From: Sphingomonas paucimobilis NBRC 13935
GTDB taxonomy: Bacteria; Pseudomonadota; Alphaproteobacteria; Sphingomonadales; Sphingomonadaceae
DNA length: 64,000 nt
Direction: 5' to 3'
Assembly (NCBI RefSeq): GCF_000739895.2
Contig: NZ_BBJS01000017.1
Coordinates: forward strand, 123,776 to 187,775
Numbering within the stretch: position 1 is the stretch's first letter; each line of letters starts with the position of its first letter. The notes under the pieces are model-generated. The model was not told where the DNA came from, did no database searches, and saw only the letters and a list, made by a program, of their open reading frames with translations. Both the position numbers and the translations under genes were made by a program. Below are positions 61,191 through 64,000 of this stretch, one piece after another.

Positions 61191-62186
61191 TTAGTTCGTC
61201 GCGAACTTCATCAGCTTGATCGCCTCCGAGTCGCTGACACAGCCGCCGACCCGCCGCGTCGCGTAAAAGGTCACGAACGGCTTGTTGCTGTACGGGTCGC
61301 GCAGGATCGCGGTCTCGGCACGTTCGGCAATGAGGTAGCCGGCCTGGAAATTGCCGAAGGCGATCGCACAGGCATCGCCAGCGATGTCGGGCATGTCCTC
61401 CGCCTCGACCACCGGATAGCCGAGCAGCGTCGCGGGCTGCCCCGCCATGAGGCCCGGCGCCCAGAGGAACTGGCCGTCCGTCGTCTTCATCTTGCGGATG
61501 CGCGCCGAGGTCGCGGCGTTCATCACGAAGCACGCCCCCTGACGGTACGGCGCGCGTAGGGACTGGACCAGATCGACCAGCCGCTCTTCCTGATTGGGCC
61601 CGAACGCCCCCGGCGCGCCCGTCGCCAGATATTGCAGCGTGCCGAAGGGGCGCACGCCGTCCTTGGCGGTGGAGATGGGGTTGCTCAGAAACCCTTTGGG
61701 CCGGTTGGTCCCATTGCCATTGACGAAGGCCTGCCCCTCGGCGCGCGCGAATTCGGTCGCGATCTCGCCCGCCAGCCAGCCTTCGACATCGAAGGCCGCA
61801 TCGTCGAGCATCGCCTGGCTGGCCGAGGGATTGGCATAGAGCTCGCCCATCGGCGGCGCGAGTTCGACGAAGCTGGGCGTCGCGGTTTCGGGCCGCGCCG
61901 CCGTCTCGCTCGCCCAGCCCGAGGGCGTGCCGCCGGTGGTCACCAGCTTGCGATAGCCGGCCGAGCCCACGCTCACGACATTGGCGATGCTGCGGATCGG
62001 TGAGACGCTCTTGAGCACCGAGGCAATCGCCGCATCGATCTCCCGTGGCACGGCAAAGCCACCGCTGTCGCCGGTCGTGCCGGTAAAGGCCTTCAGCTCG
62101 ACGGTGGTGCCGCTGCGCACATAGCCGTCGAAAGCGCCGCCGGTCTTGCGCGCGCCGTCCAGCACGGGTCGTTCGATCACGTCCAT
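61191..62186 (-). CDS. GTA major capsid protein, HK97 fold (gp5-like)
   Basis: A 331-residue HK97-type capsid protein. GDSGGFAVPREIDAAIASVLKSVSP starts the mature-like region, then VGSAGYRKLVTTGG, GWASETAARPET and VNGNGTNRPKGFL, followed by the P-domain LLGYPVVEAEDMPDIA. Compared with RcGTA (about 398 residues) it lacks most of the N-terminal scaffolding segment: only about 40 residues precede the conserved body. The start at 62186 is the only sensible one. A 195-bp gap separates it from the connector. Confidence 0.92.
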   Translation of the reverse strand: MDVIERPVLDGARKTGGAFDGYVRSGTTVELKAFTGTTGDSGGFAVPREIDAAIASVLKSVSPIRSIANVVSVGSAGYRKLVTTGGTPSGWASETAARPETATPSFVELAPPMGELYANPSASQAMLDDAAFDVEGWLAGEIATEFARAEGQAFVNGNGTNRPKGFLSNPISTAKDGVRPFGTLQYLATGAPGAFGPNQEERLVDLVQSLRAPYRQGACFVMNAATSARIRKMKTTDGQFLWAPGLMAGQPATLLGYPVVEAEDMPDIAGDACAIAFGNFQAGYLIAERAETAILRDPYSNKPFVTFYATRRVGGCVSDSEAIKLMKFATN

Positions 62187-62187
62187 A

Positions 62188-62568
62188 TCAATCCCCCTTG
62201 GTCAAAATGTGATTCACGCGGGCGAGCGGCTGCATCGGCACCGTCACCAGGCTGATTTCGAGAAGTTCGGCCGACAGGATCGCGCGAGCCGCCCCCTGAT
62301 GGACGACGCGCGGCCGGTAGCCGACCGACAGTCCCGCCACCGCGCCCGAGCGGACCAGTGCGGCAAGCGTGGGGTCGTCGACCGTCCCCTCGACCGACAG
62401 CCCCGTATCGTCCTCCGCCAGGGTCGCGATGCGCCCGACCGCCTGCCCGCGATGCTGCCAGAGCAAAGGCACATGCTCGGCGCCCGCGAAGGCGCCGCGC
62501 CGCATGACGTCGCCCGCCCGGTCCAACCGGTCCCAGATCGCGGCATAGCCGGTGAAGGAGAGGCTCAT
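62188..62568 (-). CDS. GTA prohead protease (gp4-like)
   Basis: A 126-residue HK97-type serine protease (family S78). The active-site elements are LLWQHRGQAVGRI (His) and VAGLSVGYR (Ser), with ILSAELLEISLVTVPMQP as the third conserved strand. Shorter than usual but complete. The ATG at 62568 overlaps the DUF6127 stop as ATGA; the capsid gene starts 1 bp after its own stop. Confidence 0.88.
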   Translation of the reverse strand: MSLSFTGYAAIWDRLDRAGDVMRRGAFAGAEHVPLLWQHRGQAVGRIATLAEDDTGLSVEGTVDDPTLAALVRSGAVAGLSVGYRPRVVHQGAARAILSAELLEISLVTVPMQPLARVNHILTKGD

Positions 62569-62870
62569 TTCAGCCAGTCCTCCATGCCCAGCCGCATCAC
62601 GATCCCCGCCAGCAGCAGCGCGCCGAGCAGCCGGGTCAGCCAGCCGATCGCGCTTTTCCACACTGACGACTTGGCATCACGCCACGCCGACAGCAGTTCG
62701 CGCAGCTCGGCGACATCCTCCGCCGCATCGGCGTCCGACAGGCCCAACCGGGTCAGTGCCCGCTTTGCGCCCAGCTCGCCGGCTTCCTCGGCGACCGCAC
62801 GCAAGGTTACGAGGTCGGCACCGCTATCCGCTGCCTGCGCCAGCAGCCGCGCCAGAACATCGCCGCTCAT
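62565..62870 (-). CDS. DUF6127-type GTA accessory protein
   Basis: A 101-residue protein between portal and protease genes, the position of the small gene called gp3.5 in RcGTA. It has a helical N-terminal part (LLAQAADSGADLVTLRAVAEE) and a transmembrane helix (LTRLLGALLLAGIVMRLG). It fits the DUF6127 description as I recall it. The ATG at 62870 overlaps the portal stop. Role unknown, perhaps membrane attachment during assembly. Confidence 0.78.
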   Translation of the reverse strand: MSGDVLARLLAQAADSGADLVTLRAVAEEAGELGAKRALTRLGLSDADAAEDVAELRELLSAWRDAKSSVWKSAIGWLTRLLGALLLAGIVMRLGMEDWLK

Positions 62871-63970
62871 GACAAGCCGACCATGGCGCGCTTCTCCGCC
62901 GGATCGAGGAAGTCGGCGCGGGCGGCCATCTGCCACAGCATCTGGCGCTCCTCGGCCAGTGCGGTGACGCGGTTGATGTCGACCGACAGGCTCGCCCCTT
63001 CGAACCAACTCGCGAGTCCCTGCGAAAGACCGCTGAGGATTCCCCCCGCCAGCGGCAGGATCGCTTGCCGCCAAAGCGCGCGGTTCGCCTCGCGGTAATT
63101 GGCATAGGTATTGTCGCCGGGTAGCCCGAGCAGCATCGGCGGCACGCCAAAGGCCAGCGCGATCTCGCGCGCCGCCGACGACTTGGCCGCGATGAAATCG
63201 AGCTCGGCGGGCGTCAGGCTCATCGCCTGCCACTTCAACCCGCCTTCGAGCAGCAATGGACGCCCCGCATTGCCGCTGCCCGCAAAGCCCTCCATCTCGG
63301 CGCGCAGCCGCTCGAACTGGTCCGGGGTCAGGGTCGAGCCGTCCCCCGGATCATAGACCAGCGCCCCCGATGGCCGCGCCGCATTGTCGAGCAGCGCCCG
63401 GTTCCAGGCGGCGGCCGCGTTGTGAATCGCGATCGCCCCCGCCGCCGCGCCCAGACAACCCAGTCCATAATGATCGTCGAGCGGATGGCAGCTCTTCACG
63501 TGCACGACCTGCGGGCGTACCGGATCGACCGGCAGCGTCGTCACCCGCCCGCCGGCACGGTAGAGGAACGCGGCGGGCCAGCCGCTGGCGTCCAGCTCCA
63601 TCGTCACCCGCTCGGGCCGCAGCGCAAACAGCTCGGCGACCTGGCCGTCGGCATCGCGCAGCACCTGCACATAGGCATTGCCGTGCAACAACATATGCGT
63701 CGCTACCGTCTCCAGCAGCGCCTGCCCCTCGCCGCGCGCCGCGACCAGCGGGATCAGTTCCGGATGCGAGGCGGTCAGCGGCGCATCCGCCAGCCCGCCC
63801 GCGACCATCCGCACTGCCCGCTGCGCCACTGGATTGCGTAAGTACCCCTCACGCACCTGCGTTTCATAGGAAGGCGCCGCCCCCGTCAGCGGCACCCCCG
63901 ACCGGGCCAAGCCCAGCCCGAGCAAAGGACGCGCGGCCCCCCGCCCGGCCTTGCGACCGAACATCCTCAT
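62867..63970 (-). CDS. GTA portal protein (gp3-like)
   Basis: A 367-residue HK97-family portal. It reads AAPSYETQVREGYLRNPVAQRAVRMV near the start, then LLHGNAYVQVLRD and HPLDDHYGLGCLGAA, and a later REIALAFGVPPMLLGLPGDN then YREANRALWRQAILPL, all hallmark portal motifs. The portal is the DNA entry ring of the capsid. GAGGAG nine bases before the ATG at 63970 supports this start (63964 is an alternative). The large terminase expected upstream lies beyond the window. Confidence 0.93.
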   Translation of the reverse strand: MRMFGRKAGRGAARPLLGLGLARSGVPLTGAAPSYETQVREGYLRNPVAQRAVRMVAGGLADAPLTASHPELIPLVAARGEGQALLETVATHMLLHGNAYVQVLRDADGQVAELFALRPERVTMELDASGWPAAFLYRAGGRVTTLPVDPVRPQVVHVKSCHPLDDHYGLGCLGAAAGAIAIHNAAAAWNRALLDNAARPSGALVYDPGDGSTLTPDQFERLRAEMEGFAGSGNAGRPLLLEGGLKWQAMSLTPAELDFIAAKSSAAREIALAFGVPPMLLGLPGDNTYANYREANRALWRQAILPLAGGILSGLSQGLASWFEGASLSVDINRVTALAEERQMLWQMAARADFLDPAEKRAMVGLS

Positions 63971-64000
63971 CGTATCTGCTCCTCGAAACCATTCCTCCCC

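Overview
The window is high-GC chromosomal DNA (about two-thirds G+C by eye) from an alphaproteobacterium, most likely of the order Sphingomonadales (Sphingomonas sensu lato). The basis is the combination of a gene-transfer-agent (GTA) structural cluster in alphaproteobacterial order, an EipA/DUF1134 protein, a TonB-dependent receptor of the sphingomonad/Caulobacter/Xanthomonas type, an HWE-family sensor kinase, a GTA-linked DUF2793 protein and an OmpA protein with a polyproline linker. The genus is inferred from gene content, not from a search.

Layout. 0-8.5 kb: a partial metallo-beta-lactamase-fold hydrolase, a PAS-rich hybrid histidine kinase, an ACS-type MFS transporter, a GAF/PAS/HWE kinase, a CMP/dCMP-type deaminase and a small membrane protein. 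8.6-13.8 kb: two tandem Tat-exported ferritin-like proteins divergent from a TonB-dependent receptor. 13.8-25 kb: a decayed IS701-type transposase, then a single 9.8-kb gene for a 3259-residue autotransporter made of IPT/TIG and putative-Ig repeats, including four head-to-tail 552-bp super-repeats. 25-26.6 kb: a free-standing tail-collar protein, a small DUF6916-like protein and a GNAT acetyltransferase. 26.6-35 kb: a gene island bracketed by IS110 and IS701 scraps. It holds a protein that fuses a catalase-like domain to a LodA-type quinoprotein oxidase, its LodB-type flavoprotein partner, a divergent cysteine-dioxygenase-like cupin, and the rRNA modification enzymes RluE and RlmJ. 35-38.7 kb: an Mfd-like helicase paralogue and an HxlR regulator fragment.

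38.7-46.6 kb: a two-component system (OmpR-type regulator plus kinase) divergent from a complete tripartite RND efflux operon (adaptor, pump, outer-membrane factor). The shared 125-bp intergenic region carries three direct repeats at 11-bp spacing, the arrangement OmpR-type regulators bind. The efflux operon ends in a translationally coupled but truncated cytochrome b561 gene, cut off by an IS66 scar. 46.7-52.5 kb: tRNA-Ser(GCT), eipA-like, pyrC-like dihydroorotase, a ygfZ-like folate-binding protein, a PilZ protein and an OmpA-family porin with a clear terminator.

52.6-64 kb: all on the minus strand, a GTA head-tail cluster in the order portal, DUF6127 protein, prohead protease, major capsid, connector, DUF3168 terminator, major tail protein, two tail chaperones, tape measure, DUF2460 fusion, DUF2163 hub, NlpC/P60 peptidase, host-specificity protein and DUF2793. 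Nearly all neighbours overlap by ATGA or GTGA, so the set is probably one translationally coupled operon. The terminase would lie beyond the right edge.

The least ordinary items are the catalase-like/LodA fusion locus, the exported ferritin-like pair beside a TonB receptor, the giant repeat autotransporter and the rearranged GTA tail genes.
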